From Colias croceus (lineage: Eukaryota > Arthropoda > Insecta > Lepidoptera > Pieridae), in assembly GCF_905220415.1 (NCBI RefSeq), contig NC_059556.1, forward strand, positions 7,948,501 through 8,012,500: 64,000 nucleotides of DNA, in the 5' to 3' direction. Each line of letters begins with the position of its first letter. Position 1 is the stretch's first letter. Both the position numbers and the translations under genes were made by a program. The notes beneath the pieces are model-generated. The model was not told where the DNA came from. It worked only from the letters and a program-made list of their open reading frames with translations, and searched no databases. Shown here in pieces: positions 22,072 to 34,130 of this stretch.

Positions 22072-25000
22072 TTAGATTTAATTATGGTGTCTACTTAACA
22101 ATAAAAGTATTTGAACTGCTTTGATAAACCAATACGTATACTTTTATACTCAAACAGTGTAATTTATTGCTTTTGTTTCCTTACAGTCGATATATATTAA
22201 TTATTCACACTAAGAGCCAATTCATGACACACCATATTACCATTTACGTGGAAAAGCATTTGTGACTCATTAGAGACACGAGAAATAGTAAATTCTTTCG
22301 TTTTATAGTATAATTATTGTTTACCAGAATTTTCTACCATACATATTACATACAATTTAAGAATTATAGTAGCAGAAATTAAGTAGTTTTTGTTATTATT
22401 GTTACAAAAACCAATACTAAGTATAATGACAATAAAAATATAATGGGAAAACGAGCAATGAGCATGCTTCGGCGTGATTTTCGGTAACTCGCACTCGAAA
22501 ACGTATCACACCACTATAGAAGATCACTGTGAAGTAGTAAGCTGTGTTTCGTTTGGTAAATGGTGATGTGTGATCTACCAGCTTGTTTGTCATAAAAATC
22601 TATTTATTATAGTATTCTCATCATCAATTACCTACTAATAATCCTGCTTTATCATTAAACAAAAGCTAATACAACTAGGCATGAATCCTTTTTCCTTCTC
22701 GCGCTTTACACAGGACCATTTATTATTATAACAGGTTGTCATACAATATGTAGAACGCCTAAAATACCATATTTTTTAATAAGGATAATACACTTATATC
22801 TTTCCTTTTGATATTATTTTAAAAACTTAATCTTTACACACAATCTGTAGATATAATGCATCTCCCAAAAGCTTTAAAAATAAATTAAACTTTTAGATAA
22901 GTTGCAGCCAATCTGAACTTAGCCTATCTAAGCCTCTTATGTTCCAAGTTTCAACTTTAAGCGTAGTACGGCTTTGTATAGCGGCTATATTTTACAATAA
23001 CTTGCACTTGTGTTTATTCTATTTTGTTTATATTATAATGTTACAACAATATTTTCTATTGTAGGAGAAATAGATTAAAATAAATAATGCTAAGTATTGA
23101 AGCTTTTATTACCTAAGTATTTTGTAGTTTTAAACGAACTGTATTACTGTAACTATTTACTAGGTTATCCTTCCAATATATTATTGGTAAACTGTTTATT
23201 GGAAAACTATTTGTATGGATAGATTATGTATGCCTTTAAATAAATGTTTTGTTCCAGCTCTTCCTGCCAATAATTATTTCGTCGTAAAATTAAATTAGAT
23301 AAGATTATTAATTTTACCATGCGTTATACTCCTTGTATTCATATTTAAATTACGAAATAATTTAGGTTCCGAAGGGTTTTCCGAGTGATGATACCGTTAT
23401 AATATTCCTACAGTCCATCGTAACACGATATAGTCTGTTGTATTCTTAGTTTGTGTGATATGTGATTATCCTGTCGATATTATTGTTATAATTGTAATTT
23501 AATATTATTTAGTATATTATGATAAAGAGACTTTAATTGAATGAAATAATAAGTTATAATTTACACTTTGTAAAACACAAACTTTATAAATTATCTAAAT
23601 TTTCTATATAATTTATCACAGAAACAAACTTAAGTGTTTTAAAAATTCTATACTTATACCGAAGTTAAATTAAAATTGATGACTTAACCTCGGGGCGTAA
23701 TAAGTTACTTAAATATGAGCGATCGTTTGAAAAACTTTGAAACTTGAAATAAGTTCGTATACTTTCTATTATGTGAATTAATATCAATGTGTAATTTAAT
23801 TTTATAATATTCTTACAAGTTCTGTTACTCACTTATTCGTTCAAATATTTTTTTTTTTTATTCGTGCTTAGTATAATAATATGATTTTATTGGAATTGAT
23901 GTGCGTAATTATATGATGATCTAAGCAATATGTGTTGATATTGAAAAATTTTAGCAAATATCTGAAGCTTTAGTTTTAAATATTAAAACATATTATTAAA
24001 TACACTAAACTTATTTAAAGCTTCGGAAATAACGAAATATTTTGCAACGAACATAATAATAAATTCAATAGATGTAGAAACATAACTTAGAATTAATATA
24101 ACACTTAGGGCCAATTTTTCAATGCTTGGATAAAGCTTATTCGTCGAATAATGTATAAAACTACCATTTTAAAAGCGTATTCTAATTGCCAGTATTTGAC
24201 AGTTTACGTGACATTTTAATATTATCGTGTAATACTTTATTGGACGGATAAGTTCTATCCAAGCATTGAAAAATCGGCCCTTAGAAAACATTAAATATCT
24301 GCCGAACTTCACCAAAAAAAAGCTTAAAATTCTTCTACATTATGTATCACATATCTTACTAAATACATCAAAATGAAATACATTATTATAACTCCCATTA
24401 CGCAGGTGTGTATGTTTGCACACAGAATCTGTTCACTTCAATTAAAACTTGTAACAATAAACATCAACGGTCAATGTGCAGATGGCTATGTTGAGCTTTT
24501 GGTCCAAGGGATAGGAGGTATTTTTAGATGGTGTGGTGACCTTGACTTTTGTAGTGTTACTTTAAAGTTAAATAGTTAAATAGAGTATTAGTATTGTTAC
24601 TTATAAAGGAGTAGGAGTTTGAGATTTAAAAAATGCAGTATGGTTTAATAGAGTAAGTAAATGAATACAATAGAGTTTCATATTTAAGAAAATCTGTTGA
24701 GTTTTAGATTATTAAAATAAAATGTACTCCTTTGCTAGCTCTACTTTCATTCAATTATTTAATTAATTACAAAAACTAACTAGAAACTGTGTGTGATTCA
24801 AGATCCTTAGGATGTAAATTTTTAAGTTAAAGGTAGTATCAAGTTTTTTGAAGTACCTGTCCTATATTGTTACAGACTCAAGTGTATTTTTCCTTATATT
24901 AATCACCTTTAGTACAAGTTTCAACAAGTACAAACCACAGTCGTTACTGTTCTTAACTGGCTTATTGTCTTTAATAAAGGCAAAAGCCTTCTAGAAAAAC

Positions 25001-26675
25001 CTTCCAAGCAGATTTATTTACTAAATTTTAAATGAAAAAGACTACTATAATTCAGTGTTGATTCTATAGTGCCGTAAACACACATTAATGCATGTTAAAC
25101 ATATAACATCTTTTTTCGGGGGTGTTAAAAATATTATAATACAAACGATATTTATCACATTTTCTTGGCAAAGAAGTGACAAAACGCGGTAATCCTGTAA
25201 AATATTTCCCCCGCGTCAGATTTAACATAAAATTTATTGTTGGAAAATATCGTATGTGAGTCAATTTTATGCGTTTTCTTAAATTAAGCTAATGTCCTTT
25301 GATTGAAGTGCGTTGTTTGTTGTATTTGTGAGGAAAGTTTATCTAATTCCTTATATTGGTATTTACTGGTTTAATTTTTGTTATTTTAGTATGTGACTCG
25401 GTAAACTTTTAGAGCTTAGATACTATAGTTATACTTGCATTGATTCTTGACTGATAAATGGTAAAGAGATAATAAGTATATTATGTATATTCTATTCTAC
25501 ATATTATTTTCTACAGTATAATTTTATTAAGAATATTATATAAACTAAACTGAAAATGCACTTGAGATATCAACACTTCACACGTAAATAGATTCACATG
25601 TAAGCCTTTTTAATACTACCTAACAATAATACCAAAGGGTTTAATTATCCCGCTAAGATCTACCAAAACGTAATAGTTCTACAAAATAACATTGGCTATT
25701 TATTATGAAAACAAAACGTGCTTTAACGGGACTAAATAAATACTGTGACTTACCCTTTGTGGCTAATTGACAATCGAAAGCTATTGTCCGATAGTTTTGG
25801 ACTCCTGTAGGGAATTATATGTATAGTAATGTGAGAATTTGTTTTGGAGGTTGTATACGCTTTATTACAAGGGAGCGAAGATAGATACAAGATTGTTTTA
25901 GTGACTTACGTAAGTTTACAGCTTTGTACATGATGTTGTATCGTAATGTATATTTGCAGGTTGTTATAGATTAAAAACTGTGAATGGTATCGCTCCTTTT
26001 GAAGTCAGTTAAAGTAGGTAATTTTGCTCTTACTGAAACGTTACGATGAAATAAGACCTATGATAATAATTATGAAGTCAAAAAAACGACGACCAAGTTC
26101 GTGCTCTTTTCAAAACCGAGTAGGTATTGCCTCGGATTGCTTATATTATAAACTGTAGAACTATTTTAATTTATAGAAAGATAACATTACGAAAACTAAA
26201 ATTCAATGGTATCTTGTATTTTTATAACACAAGACAGATCAAAATATCTCTGCTCTTTACAAGCACGGCTAAATAATTAAAAGCACTTTCCCGCGCAACG
26301 CTCCACAACCCTGTCACTCTACAGATTAATCAATAGGAAAAACACTCCAACATCCATTTTGCATATGCAAACATTATGTTACTGGCATGCTATTATCTTC
26401 TAATATTCATACAAATTAATTCCAACCACATCTCTATCAGAATAAGGCAGATAATTGAATGAAAATGAACGGTGTCTAGCAATTAGCGGATAGAAAAGCT
26501 AGTTTTAAATTATAGTACTATAACTCGATCTAGGTGAATATTTTATACGCTATGTACTTATAGTAAACGTGTTCATCGTTTTGAAATTTCTTAATTATGG
26601 AATAAAATTAAAAATAACTCAATCACGGACGTACGGTTATGAACAATAAGCCTTTCATATTTATCTCCAACTTTA
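22072..26675. other. AT-rich intergenic stretch
   Basis: Contains the miniature element at 24108-24280 and a 14-bp palindrome TTTGCATATGCAAA at 26358-26371. Otherwise nothing can be supported. Confidence 0.45.
24108..24280. mobile_element. Harbinger-like miniature element, 173 bp
   Basis: Inverted ends GGGCCAATTTTTCAATGCTT / AAGCATTGAAAAATCGGCCC, extended by GGATAAAGCTTAT / ATAAGTTCTATCC, with TTA on both sides (24105-24107, 24281-24283). The 3-bp TTA duplication suggests PIF/Harbinger. Confidence 0.8.
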
Positions 26676-26835
26676 TCCTATACTAATATTATAAATGCGA
26701 GTACTAAGATACTCCTTCACGCAATAACTGCTCAACACATTATCATGAAATTTGGCACATAATATACCTACATGTATAGAGGGCAATTTGGATTAACGCA
26801 CGATACTTAAAAAACTCAGATGGGAAGTTTATCCA
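26676..26835 (+). mobile_element. Helitron-like repeat, 5' part only
   Basis: Starts TCCTATACTAATATTATAAA and matches family B up to the GGATTAACGCACGATA region. No CTAG end follows, so it is 3'-truncated. Confidence 0.6.
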
Positions 26836-27255
26836 TGCAGTATTCTTTAATGCTCTTGAATTCAAATTATGGAATACTAAGACATAGGAGTAAAAATATG
26901 TAAAATATTTAAATATAATTATGACTCCTAAAATTACTCTTTAAGTCCATACAAAAATAAAAAAGGAATTATTTTTGTCTATCCACTGTCTGTTTCAATT
27001 TGCTTAAAACTAATTGGGTATGCAAAATTTGAGTGGCCATCCAAGTCGCCTGCAGATCGCTTGAGATCAAAAACAAACCTCGTATAATTGGGTTTTGTGC
27101 GCGAGTGTATTTTGCTCTTAAATATTTTGTTAAGTGAAATATTTCTTGGTTAGATTTTAGTGTATTTACTCGATTGTACTTTATGTTAATTAGAGGCCAA
27201 AGTATAATCTCTGAAGTCTAACTGTCAATCGTGTCGAACGTCTTCGTTTTTTCAG

Positions 27256-27441
27256 TCCATACTTACTAATATTATAAATGCGAAAGTAACTCTGTCTGTC
27301 TGTCTGTTACTCAATCACGCCTTAACTACTGAACCAATTTGCATGAAATTTGCTATAGAGATATTTCGATACCCGAGAAAGGACATAGGCTACTTTTTAT
27401 TGCAAATATGTACCACGGGCGAAGCCGGGGCAGACTGCTAG
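27256..27441 (+). mobile_element. Helitron-like repeat, family C body with family D end
   Basis: Starts TCCATACTTACTAATATTAT and carries CTCTGTCTGTCTGTCTGTTA. It ends GGGCGAAGCCGGGGCAGACTGCTAG-like, with the hairpin just inside. This is a mosaic of two families. Confidence 0.78.
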
Positions 27442-27878
27442 TTTCATGTACATTTTAAAAGCCCGCATTCGGTCGCTTTAATTGGCTTTTTCGAATCTTG
27501 ATCACAATAATTTATTAGTACTTTTCGTTATTCATACGGATTACGGAACCCATTACTTACATAAATTCTGTTGCCAACAAATAATTTTAACATAACAGTA
27601 ATAAAAATGTCCCTGACCAATCATACAAAGCGACCACAACAAAAAGAGGATATATTGAACAAAAAAAATTGAACATTAAAATGACGTCACAACACATCAA
27701 TTCCGCCCATCGTCGTCGATGTCCGTCATTTTTTTGCTTTTTGTTAAAAACCCATAGGCCGTGGTCAGGGTAAGACTATGGAACCGCAAGAGCGAGAGCG
27801 ATAAAGTATGACTTTAAGGATATTTTTTTAGATTTTTCTAGTGCACCAATTCATGTTTCTGTGCACGTACGTAATATT

Positions 27879-27896
27879 ATGTGATCATGATCACAT
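27879..27896. repeat. 18-bp perfect palindrome
   Basis: ATGTGATCATGATCACAT. Short; may be chance. Confidence 0.6.
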
Positions 27897-28096
27897 GATG
27901 GAACGTTTTTTTCCTATAATCTATATTCTATGTAAAACTATCCTACCTATAAAAGTATTCTAATTAAACATAATATTGGTTCAATTACACTACAGCACTA
28001 AAAACACATTTTAGTGCTAGAATTGACAATTTTCTTTACTACAATACTTCGAACACCATAAAATATTACATGTCCATTCCTCAAAAATAATTACAA

Positions 28097-28327
28097 TTAT
28101 GATTTATGTTTCCGATCTCGCTTACGCTCGTCTCTAGCTGTAGCCTTAAAATTGAAGCGATATAAAAATAAATGAGGCTTCGCGTACGTTGGGGCGTAGA
28201 CAATAGTTCTGTCATTATATTCGGTCATTTGCTTGAGTTTGGATTTGAGGGGAGCAACCTGTTTGGATGTGATTTTTGAGTAAAAATCATACTCAAAATT
28301 TGCTTCTATAGATGATAAATAATTCAT
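28097..28327 (-). CDS. Candidate 76-aa small basic protein
   Basis: This ORF has more varied codon use and higher GC than the AT-rich flanks. The product is hydrophilic with no signal peptide or membrane span. It contains a Lys-rich middle (KQVAPLKSKLKQM), aromatic residues (VYAPTYAKPHLFLYRFNF) and a strongly basic tail (RDERKRDRKHKS) just before TAA. I do not recognise the family. The ATG context (AAGATATGA) is moderate, and I see no canonical AATAAA within about 150 nt downstream. It could be a genuine single-exon gene, the last exon of a longer gene, or a chance ORF. Confidence 0.4.
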   Translation of the reverse strand: MNYLSSIEANFEYDFYSKITSKQVAPLKSKLKQMTEYNDRTIVYAPTYAKPHLFLYRFNFKATARDERKRDRKHKS

Positions 28328-30623
28328 ATCTTATGTTTTGTTGTGTATTCGGCATCACCGCTAGACTCTTAGGCTAGACTGTTCATATTTCTATTTAATT
28401 TTATTCTTTCAACAAAAAGCAGTAAACATTCACCACTTCATATTCAGAAGATTTTGCGAATGGCTTAACACTTATTACTGAACAGATATAATGTTTAGCA
28501 AATAGTTTAATGTTGAAATTGTTAATAATAACGACATTTATTAAAAATTACAATCAATAAAGGCTTGCCTTGTCTGAATTCATGAATCATATCTATTTAT
28601 CACAATATTACATGTGAAATAGGTAGTGGACGGTCTATTTTTGATGAGGATAATGTATCTCTGTACCTCTCCTAACTCAAGGAATTGAGTATGCATAGCA
28701 ATTATAATAATATGGACCTTTCACCTTACTAATAAAGTACAACAATTTTTTGACACAATACAACCAAAATTACATCGCGAATCGTTACATTAATTTTAAC
28801 GATTAAGCCGAAAGCCTCGTTGTCACTTTTAAAAGGGGACTAAAAAGGCCCATTCGAATGTGGTCGTCGTAAAAATGTGTAAAAATTCCTCATCCAGTAA
28901 TAAAGGGGGATGGTAATTGTTATTTCCTTGACGATATTGTTATTTTTGCGTACAGTTTGACGTGAAGATCGTTCCTGAGGAATTATTTGTCGCAATATGC
29001 TTTTAGCCGAGTGGAAAGAATTCGCTTTTGTGAAATGTATCAAGGGAGGATTCAAATGTATAGGCAGTAATTTGTGTATATCAAACTAAGCGATTTTTGT
29101 TCCACACTGTTAATCTTTCCAAGTACTGTAATTAAATAAATAAATAAATAATTTATATCACTTAAAACTTTTTACAAATTAGAGCGACCCAGGCTCCTAA
29201 GATAATTCTTTTCCATCTTTCTTTCCTTTTATCATTTAATAAACATTTCAAGAAAATAACTACCTATCTATATTTTGCCACTTCATTTAATCTTTCGTAA
29301 ATAGTCAAGTTCGATTGTCAACACAATTGTGTTTCAGAAAATTCTCTTCTTTTTGTTTGACACAAACATATTCAATCTCTTAAAAGATTAGCACATAATC
29401 ATTTCTTTAAAACATTGTTTCGAGTGCTTAGCGAAAGATAATAATCACAAAAACTACACGGATGTAGCGCGTGTCATGGAATTTATTCATAATGCATCAA
29501 TAATTAAGCACAATTACAAACATTCGACGATAGCAAACTATTTATACCTGAATCCTATTACGAAAGCAATAAGGATGCTATTCGATTGATATTTGATTCT
29601 AAAAGTGAAGTAGCTAAGATTGTAGATACAAGAAATGGCGTGCATGTAACAGTCATTTTTACTGAAAACAATGATCGTGGGAAAATTCAGAAGTAACTGT
29701 ATTGGGGAAAGCAAGAAATAGATGTATGCTGAATCATAAAGTCCATTGCAATTGTCATGTTAATTTAAGAAAGTAGTGTAAAAGATTTATTTATTAAATA
29801 ATTAATTAGACATGAACCTACTTCTTCTGTATTTTTTTTCAAAAGCATTCATATTATAGAGAAATTCACATGAATATGAATTATTTTGTTTAAGATACAA
29901 TTGAATTAGTACTAGCTAGCTACCCTCAAAAAATTCAGATTGAACTGTGAAAATCCATAAGTATGTAAAACTGAAAACGGAATGACATCATCAAGAAACA
30001 AACAAGGTAATCATCAATGACCTATTATACTAGTAGACGCGGCATACGCCAACATCATTGCACTAAAAAACAGCGTAATTAATACATACCTACTTACTAA
30101 CGCATTATCACCAATACAGCTGTTCTCTCTTTCACTCTCACGCACGAGACATAATGGGAATAGGATAAAATATTAAGATGTATTTCATGATTACTAGTTT
30201 TATTTTTAGTCTGTGTTTTTTTATTATTTAATCTGTGGACATGTTATCTGTAGACTGTAGATTTTTGGTTGTCTATGACTTGACTTTGTGTTTTTTTGGG
30301 TACGATGTAATGGAGGATTGTTGAAATGTATTTTTGATATGTAACCGGTGTCTGGGAAATAAATCGATTGGGCGAATTTGGCTTTTCATTTACACCATCC
30401 CCACATACATGTCTCACTCATGTACTTCGTAATAACAACTGCCGATTAAAATATAAAAAGAACGTCCAGCCACGACGCTGAATGGTGCGTGACTAAGTGA
30501 AACTCGGGCACTTACCTGAGTTTTTTCTTGCCAAAACAGAGAGCGGGTAACGTATCTAGCTTTTTTATATATCAAAGGTAATCATTATTTTATTATTTCC
30601 TAATTTCCTAATATTATATCTTA

Positions 30624-30793
30624 CTAGCTGCGCTCCGTGGTTTCACCCGCGTGGCTCCTGTTGGTCTTAGCGTGATGATCTTCCTCGATAAATGGGCTCT
30701 CTAACACCGAAATAATTTTTCAAAACGGACCAGTTCTTGAGATTAGCGCGTTCAAACAAACTCATCTCTTCTTCTTTATTATATTAATATAGA
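30624..30793 (-). mobile_element. Lep1-like Helitron, family A, internally shortened
   Basis: The 3' end GGAGCGCAGCTAG and the hairpin region are present. The ATATATCATCACGC block is shortened. Confidence 0.75.
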
Positions 30794-31238
30794 TGAATAA
30801 ATTATTGTTCTACATATTCCTAATATATTATCTCATTCAATGAGGTTTTTATCAAAGGTAATAGTTTCCGTCGAGCACAAGGTTCTTCCGCTGATTAAGA
30901 TTCTGTTATATTGTTTCATAGAGGAAATTGTGTGTCGATAAGAAGTTAACCGTAAGTAGAGATTAATATATTATTATTTAATAGGATGACGCGTAATTAT
31001 TTGTGTAGGTGCACTGATTTTGCTCTTGGGAAATATCTTAAATTAGGAGATAGTGAAAGTACAAAATATTTTGGCTTTATGTAGTTTGGTGGCGCTTATA
31101 GTCAACGTTTAATAACTCAGGTGAATATGTCGTGGACCGATCGGGCCGCTCGGGGCTCAATGGGTTAAATATGTAATTACAAACAATTATTGAATGTTTC
31201 ATTGTTTAATAAGTTTCGTTTCTACTTGTTATAAAAAC

Positions 31239-31317
31239 ATGTAGATCATATGATATTATTATATTTTAAGAAACAAAATTTTCTTAAAATATAATAATAT
31301 CATAATATGATCTACAT
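31239..31317. repeat. Near-perfect hairpin, ~36-bp arms
   Basis: ATGTAGATCATATGATATTA... to TTTTAAGAAA, loop of about 6 nt, then the inverse with a small length difference. It may be a tiny foldback element. Confidence 0.8.
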
Positions 31318-31353
31318 TTTATTGATCGAATCGTTCAACTATTAACATTTTTT

Positions 31354-31547
31354 TTAGCGGTCCGCCCCGGCTTCGCCCGTGGTACATTTTTACGTTTTCT
31401 CTCCATAAGAACCATCCTCGTACTTCAAGAAAAAATAATAACCTCGTACTTCAAGAAAGAATAAAAAAAGAATTAATGAAATCGGTTCAGTTGTTCTCGA
31501 GTTATGCGCTTACCAACACATTTTGCGATTCATTTTTATATTATAGA
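31354..31547 (-). mobile_element. Helitron-like repeat, family D with internal tandem duplication
   Basis: Starts TCTATAATATAAAAATGAAT and ends GGGGCGGACCGCTAA (CTRR-type). A CTTGAAGTACGAGGTT segment occurs twice in tandem. Confidence 0.72.
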
Positions 31548-32040
31548 TTATCATGTTTCTTTCAAAAAAATCTGTTAGAAAATTACTGTAAATCAATTAA
31601 CAAAACACCTATATTCAACGCTACATTAAAAAATCATGACTCATGCTCCTAACGGATCTATTTACCGTCGCGTGCGCAGACGCAATACACTGGAAGCATA
31701 TTGCAAACTTCTTGATTTAATAACATTGTAATTTCAACTATATTATCTTGTAATTAGGGTATATTTTTGAATGGAATGAAAAGTGTAGTAATTAAAACAA
31801 TAGCAGTTTTTATAAATAGCTGTTGGGTCAAGTTCAAACTTGCATTTAATTCGAGCGTGAAGTTCGGCATGATCATTATTGTGCTAACTGTTCAACTTTT
31901 TATTCGCACAGATGCAAGTGGTTATTAATAAAACTTTTTTGCTATTAATTTTGTCAAGAAGCTGTACTGTTTTATGTTGAATCATTTAGAAATAAACTGC
32001 TCTCTAGTTCCAGGCATATTTGTAAAGGCGGCGCGGCGGC

Positions 32041-32190
32041 TCACGTACCTGCCGCAGAGGCAATATTGGAATCATCCTTAAGTGTGATGTGTATAGTGTG
32101 CAGGGGCAATTTTAAGATTGGCCTCTTTGGCTTTTCAATTGCTCTAACTACCCTACAACCGGTATTGCCCCTGCGGCAGGTGTGTGAGTA
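32041..32190. repeat. GC-rich inverted-repeat element, probable
   Basis: CACGTACCTGCCGCAGAGGC (about 32041) is inverted, with a few changes, as TTGCCCCTGCGGCAGGTGTG (about 32166-32186). Two further GCCCCTG/CAGGGGC motifs occur nearby (32101, 32294). It may be a TE fragment extending to about 32330. The 62-aa minus ORF here is not convincing. Confidence 0.45.
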
Positions 32191-33704
32191 GCCAGCTTAA
32201 GATATATTTCATACCAACGGCGTTGCACGGGTGTAGCAGATTGGCAGGGAACAGGGAAAGATGGCGGAACATCGTGAAGCGGGTTAAATTTGCCCCTGGT
32301 ACATGATGACCACGACCGCTCTGTCAAGAGTGACATAGCAAAGAAGATTTTATACCAAAAATATGATATTATTATTCTATGCTTTTAATAATTAAAATAA
32401 AGTTCATTCAAAAATAAATATTTGTTTTATTTGTTTACCTGCTGAATGGTAATATAATTATTAAATTAGTGGTAGATAATAATTGGTAATAATATTACTT
32501 TTGTTTATTTAAACTAAGAAGTCAACCTTTTACAAATTTAACTAAAATAACATAATATATTAACAGTGTTCTAAATGTATCTATTAACCCTCCTAACACT
32601 AATTTGGTACTCACTTTAGTCAAATACTACACCCTTAATTACAACATGAATATAAACCTCCTTTCGATTCGTGATCCTTGTAATAGGGTTGTGCTTATAT
32701 ATTTTACACCTTCTTTTTTGGGTTTGTGAAAAACATGTTCGTTATCAATTAATATGCATAATGATGCCTTTTAACCATCAGTAAATAAAATATTTGGAGC
32801 TTTAAGGATTAATACAATAGATTTTGAGGTATTTTTTTCAGATTTATATGTGAAATACTTTAAAGAAATAAATTTAACGATTAATCTTCAATATCCAGCA
32901 GTAAATATCAGCTATTTAAATAGAGAAAACCAACTGAAGAAAAATAGCGCGCTTAAAGTGTATAAGCATTCCTTCATTTACTTCATCTTTCATTTAACTC
33001 CTTAATATTGTTAATTTATTTAATTACAAAACATATAATACTTATTTCAAAACGAAAGGAACTTCGTTGTCCCACGTGTGACACCTCTGACATTTTTTTT
33101 TCTTTTTTTGGCAGCCCTATTTCAAAACAGTCTCCAATAATTATACTGTCAAGGTTTGAGACCTGTTTACTGCCTATTGTCTTTGTTACAGAACTGGTCT
33201 TAATTCTGAACGAATTATTATCTCAGGCTATTTGATTAATAATTGAAGTACAGATAACTATTGGGTATTCGTTTAAGATAAAGAAACAAATAGGGGACTT
33301 AGCATTTAAATGGTGGAAAAGGGAATTTCGGAACAGTAATTATATATTATTCCTATATTTATTAATTACTCTTACACACAATCATATGTGTGTTTTAGCT
33401 ATATTTCGTTAATTCATTAATTGTGATGATTTCAATTATTTTAAATTAAATAGGAAAAAGTGTAAAATTCACTACCTATCGAGTGGCCCTTTAGTCTATA
33501 TCTCTCTATAAATTACAATCTTATTATGTATGTATAATACCAATTTTATTCTATCTGTTTCAGGTGATATCATCATCATCATCATCATCATCATCAGCCC
33601 ATATACGTTCCCACTGCTGGGACACGGGCCTCCTATGAGGGTACAGGCCATAATCCACCGCGCTGGCCAAGTGCGTGTTGGCGGATGACACATGTCGTCG
33701 AACT

Positions 33705-33910
33705 TGTAGTGTGTGTTATTATTCTCAGTAATCAAATATCGTAAATTCAGCGGTTTGTGGCGCGGCGAATGGCGACACTCCTGCGAGAGCCAGTCGCCTG
33801 CCACTCGCCTATCTAAGTTAACGTGTAATAAATTATAAATTTATAAATGTAATAAAGTAGTTCAGCATATACAGTATTTTATTGGAAGACCCCAGCCTCT
33901 GTACACTAAA
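33705..33910 (+). repeat. 5' LTR
   Basis: The 206-bp repeat begins TGTAGTGTGT and ends GTACACTAAA; its termini form a short imperfect inverted repeat (TGTAGTGT / ACACTAAA). It carries AATAAA motifs near its 3' half. The TG...AA ending, rather than TG...CA, is unusual, but the target duplication fixes it. Confidence 0.93.
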
Positions 33911-33911
33911 C

Positions 33912-33929
33912 TGGTGACCCCGACGAAGA
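33912..33929 (+). other. Primer binding site of the LTR element
   Basis: TGGTGACCCCGACGAAGA begins one base after the 5' LTR. This TGGTGACCCC motif is a common primer site in insect gypsy-like elements. Which tRNA primes cannot be decided without a tRNA set from the genome. Confidence 0.75.
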
Positions 33930-34130
33930 ACTCTCGAAGAAAGTTTGTAGTGAAGGGAATCGGCGTAATTAGTGACATTGGCTGTGGGGTAAGTTTTGTT
34001 CGAGATCAAATTCCACGCGGCACGGCGACAGGAAGTTAGCGTGACGCAATCGAAGAGCGCGCGTGGCACGTGGCGACTACAGCGGCAGGCGGCTCACAAG
34101 CTCATCGGCTAGTAACTCATCGGCTTAATA

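Larger units (their letters stand above)
28328..33559. other. Intergenic stretch with scattered repeats
   Basis: Holds two Helitron copies, a hairpin (31239) and a GC-rich inverted repeat (32041). No gene is supported; the ORFs at 28840 and 33008 lack domain or codon evidence. Confidence 0.45.

Noticed and set aside
27682..27689. TGACGTCA cAMP-response-type palindrome
   Set aside because: A single 8-bp match with no promoter nearby is expected by chance.
33571..33597. (ATC)n tract as an independent microsatellite
   Set aside because: It is the tail of the SINE, directly next to that element's target duplication.
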